Positions 61,096 to 64,000 of a stretch of 64,000 nucleotides of DNA are shown in pieces; the first letter of the stretch is position 1; every line of letters starts with the position of its first letter. Source of the stretch: Henckelia pumila (taxonomy: Eukaryota > Streptophyta > Magnoliopsida > Lamiales > Gesneriaceae); contig NC_133122.1 of assembly GCF_033568475.1 (NCBI RefSeq), positions 8,949,201-9,013,200 of the forward strand. Direction: 5' to 3'. Position numbers and translations under genes: made by a program. The notes under the pieces are model-generated. The model worked only from the letters and a program-made list of their open reading frames with translations, did no database searches and had not been told where the DNA came from.

Positions 61096-62898
61096 CTACA
61101 TTAGCTTTACCTGGATGGTAGCTAATGTCACAGTCATAATCCTTCACTAACTCCAACCATCAGCGCTGTCTCATGTTCAATTCCTTCTGAGTAAAGAAAT
61201 ACTTGAGACTCTTGTGGTCTGTGAAAATCTTGCACTTCTCACCATACAGATAGTGCCTCCAGATTTTCAAAGCGAAGACCACTGCTGCTAACTCCAAGTC
61301 ATGTGTCGGGTAGTTCTGCTCGTGAATGTTCAACTGCCTCGACGCATATGCAATAACCTTACCACACTGCATAAGTACTGCGCCTAAACCTAGCTTAGAT
61401 GCGTCGGTGTACACCACTAACTCCTCGTGTGGTACTATCATTGCCAAAACTGGTGCGGTAGTGAGTGCTTCCTTCAGCTGATCGAAGCTCCTCTGACAGT
61501 CTGGACTCCAAATAAACTTCGCATTCTTCTTGGTTAAGGAAGTCAAGGGTACTGCAATAGAGGAAAAAGCCTTGATGAACTTTCTATAATATCCTGCCAA
61601 ACCCAAGAAACTGCGAATCTCCGAAGCATTCTTTGGAATCCCCCAATTCTGAACCGCCTCAACCTTCGACTGATCCACTGCAATCCCATCTCTCGAAATA
61701 ATGTGGCCAAGAAATGCCACCTGCTCAAGCCAAAACTCACACTTGCTGAACTTGGCATACAAACGATGCTCCCTCAAAGTTCGCAAGGCTGTCTGTAGAT
61801 GCTGCCTCTGCTCCTCAATGCTCCTAGAATAGATCAAGATATCATCAATGAAGACTATGATGAACTGATCGAGATACGGCTGAAAAACTCGGTTCATGGG
61901 ATCCATGAAAACCGCTGGAGCATTGGTCATCCCAAAAGGCATCACTAAGAATTCGTAATGCCCATAACGTGTCCGGAAAGCAGTCTTGGACACATCTACA
62001 TCTCTAACTCGCAACTGATGATAACCAGATCGCAGATCGATCTTGGAGAACACTGAAGCTCCCTGCAACTGGTCAAATAAGTCCTCTATCCTCGGCAGTG
62101 GGTACTTATTCTTCACTGTGACTCTGTTGAGCTCTCGATAATCGATGCACAGTCTCATACTGCCATCCTTCTTCTTCACAAACAACACTGGAGCTCCCCA
62201 TGGAGATAAGCTAGGACGAACAAAGCCTTTCTCTAATAACTCCTGTATCTGCTCCTTCAACTCTTTCATCTCGGTAGGAGCAAGTCTGTACGGTGCCTTA
62301 GAGATAGGCACGGTGTCTGACACTAAGTCGATACCGAACTCCACATCTCTCACTGGTGGAATTCCTGCAACATCCTCCGGAAATACATCCGGAAAATCAC
62401 GAACCACCTCTATCTCTACTAATGATCTGCTAGATGGTTCTGAGGCCGTGACAATACTCGCTAGGAAACCTCGGCAACCCCGTCTCAATAACTTCCTCGC
62501 CTGAATAAGAGATACCACCTGAGGAGTACTACTGCTCTGAGATGCATGAAAAGTAAACGGGTCGCCTCCTGTTGGTTTCACTGACACTGTCCTCCGACGG
62601 AAATCAATCAAAGCTCCATTGACTGTCAACCAGTCCATACCCAGAATCAAATAAAACCCGCTCAACGGTAAAACCACTACATCTGCGTGGATGTTGTGTC
62701 CCTGTAGCTCTAACTCCAGCTCTCGGATGACACTAGAGGTAGTAATAATATGTCCTGACGGCATAGTGACATCATAACCACTGTTGGCAATCTCCGGTGT
62801 GATGCCTATCCGTCTGATGAACTCTAGGGAGATAAACGAATGCGTAGCCCTTGAATCTAGCAACGCAAACGTGGAGTTACCTCCAACTAGAATTCTCC
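61096..62898 (-). pseudogene. gypsy F protease-RT-RNase H
   Basis: The 61160-62863 frame, preceded in the same frame by codons from 62898, contains the protease with LDSRATHSF (the third catalytic-triad residue Gly is Arg), RT with [18 protein letters not shown] and [10 protein letters not shown], and RNase H with [10 protein letters not shown] and [11 protein letters not shown]. At 61157-61159 a TGA stands where relatives have Arg (a CGA-to-TGA change fits); the frame then reads [11 protein letters not shown] to the E insertion. The intron-like insert lies directly upstream. Not functional because of the protease change and the stop. Confidence 0.9.
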
Positions 62899-63108
62899 CT
62901 GCACGCAGAAGAATCCCAACAATTCATACTATTACTAAACTTTTCCCCCAAAGATGAATCACTAACAACCCTTAATTCTAATCACAAGTAAAACATGCTT
63001 CCTATTCTAACATGCAGACAGGAAATCCCAAATAACAAATTATTCCACAAGAAAAATCGACATTCTTAACCAAAGGAAGAAATTATAAAATACTAGGGTA
63101 AGATATAC
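62899..63108 (-). other. GT-AG intron-like insert between gag and protease of gypsy F
   Basis: On the minus strand the gag frame reads SLITG and then GTATATCT begins; 210 bases later TTCTGCGTGCAG ends the insert and the frame resumes as RILVGG before the protease. The insert is T-rich, has in-frame stops and matches no coding part. Removal leaves a Gly codon split by the junction and the usual ITG-RIL-type spacing of related polyproteins. Gypsy K and element E have no insert at this position. Confidence 0.7.
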
Positions 63109-64000
63109 CGGTGATCAAGGAGGTATCTGGGTCTGCCTCCTCAGCCTGCATCACGAACACTCTCCCTGTAGTGTTCCTCCTCCTTGGGCAATTGGCCATC
63201 TGATGCCCTAGCTCCTTACAATGAAAACAAACGCCCGCTCCTAGAAGACATGGTCCTGGATGCTTCTTCTGGCACTTCGGGCAAGTAGGAAATTCTGCAG
63301 TATTAGGGGCCCCGCCCCTTGGCTGCTGTGGCCTCTGCTGCTGTGGCCTCTGCTGCTGATTCGGGCCCTTAGACGGCCCAGTATGCTGCTTCTTCGCAGA
63401 AGGCTGCGAAGATGGTTGCTGCAAACCAGAATGCATCTGTCTCTTCCCCTGCTGCTCTCGCTGTATCTCCCTCCTACCCTCCTCTGACCTCAGTGCTCTA
63501 CTAACTGCCGCCTCATAATTAGCGAAATCCATCATACGTACGTCGTGCTTGATATCCACCTTCAGCCCCTCCACAAACTGCCTCAGCTTCTCCGGTGGAC
63601 TGTCTGAAATCAGAGGCACAAAATGACAGCCCCTCTCGAACTGTCTCACATACTCAACCACTGATATGTCCCCCTGTCGGAGACTCATAAACTCCCGGAT
63701 CATGCGACTGCGCACATCCTCCGTCAAATACTTGGCGTAGAAGATACGCCTAAACTCTGTCCAAGTCAAGGTAGGAAGATGGACTCCAAAGAGCGAATCC
63801 ACCCCTCAGCCACCAATGAATCGGTGGTACCAGTAAACTCCTTCGGTCCCTTCTTCTGGAACCGCTCAGCCACATCCTCCTCATGAGAAAGCCTAGGACG
63901 CGCCGTCTGCTACTCCAACAGAGCAGTAATCCCAGCCATCATGTTTGCATTGGCCTGCTCCAATGCTGATAGAGGGTTCTGCGGAGGTGGAGGTGGAGGT
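63109..64000 (-). pseudogene. gypsy F gag, N-terminal part, with internal deletion
   Basis: Minus strand from 64000: a Gly/Pro-rich start, MMAGITALLE followed by a TAG stop, FTGTTDSLVAEGWIRSLESIF, then a frame change straight to LPTLTWTEFRRIFYAKYL. About 45-50 residues of capsid (the RCATYM...WW block) are missing compared with gypsy K. QGDISVVEYVRQFERGCHFV, EEGRREIQREQQGKRQ, a Gln/Pro-rich linker and CPKCQKKHPGPC and CFHCKELGHQMANC zinc motifs follow, ending at the intron-like insert. The start is outside the window or near its edge. Confidence 0.85.

Larger units (their letters stand above)
49668..64000 (-). mobile_element. Ty3/gypsy element F, minus strand, split by element E, 5' part outside window
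   Basis: 3' LTR 49668-52215, polypurine tract 52216-52233, integrase 52266-53836, element E at 53837-61090 with GGCCA on both sides, RNase H-RT-protease 61096-62898, intron-like insert 62899-63108, gag 63109-64000. The chromodomain-like tail (VKWLNHSEEEATWE) makes it a chromovirus. Several stops and a gag deletion make it inactive. Confidence 0.88.

Overview
The window is plant nuclear DNA made entirely of nested LTR retrotransposons; I see no host gene, tRNA, rRNA or CRISPR. The evidence is TG...CA long terminal repeats, tRNA-iMet primer sites (TGGTATCAGAGC), polypurine tracts, 5-bp target-site duplications, and Ty1/copia and Ty3/gypsy polyproteins of plant type (gypsy integrases end in a GPF/Y module and a chromodomain-like tail). 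This looks like dicot pericentromeric or intergenic heterochromatin. The species cannot be fixed from the sequence.

Layout. 1-7560: decayed minus-strand gypsy (family G) with its 5' LTR at 5178-7560. 7561-11063: 5'-cut plus-strand LTR of palindrome-bearing gypsy family P, its primer site and about 2.3 kb of non-coding interior. 11064-29317: plus-strand gypsy K, whose 5' LTR is split by copia A (13273-23187, TSD AAGTT) and whose 3' LTR ends in scrambled patchwork (29313-29524). 29525-31584: divergent G-type LTR. 31585-35203: 3' end of a Sirevirus-like copia, with its extra ORF split by solo LTR C (32033-34073, TSD TGATA). 35204-44716: copia B, nearly intact, lacking a TSD and with LTRs of two subtypes. 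44717-45635: P-type LTR fragment. 45636-49101: G-type leader and LTR. 49102-49570: Sirevirus-like gag fragment. 49571-64000: minus-strand gypsy F, split by the young, coding-intact P element E (53837-61090, TSD GGCCA).

Most unusual signals. (1) The copia A/B leader downstream of the primer site is a string of tandem stem-loops: a GC-rich array of about 22-nt units, mostly with 3-nt loops, then an AT-rich array. Paired changes between copies preserve the stems. Conserved splice-like sites flank the leader, so it could be an intron of the mRNA kept only in genomic RNA. (2) Clusters of a 7+3+7 palindrome (GATCGGA-NNN-TCCGATC) sit directly upstream of the TATA box in P-family gypsy LTRs and also in the unrelated Sirevirus-like copia LTR; copy number differs between the two LTRs of E. 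(3) Gypsy F has a 210-bp GT-AG intron-like insert between gag and protease whose removal keeps the frame. (4) Copia B appears to be an inter-element recombinant.

Relative order of insertion from nesting: F before E; gypsy K before copia A; Sirevirus-like S before solo LTR C and before the left end of copia B; a P-family LTR before the right end of copia B; a P-family LTR before the first G element.
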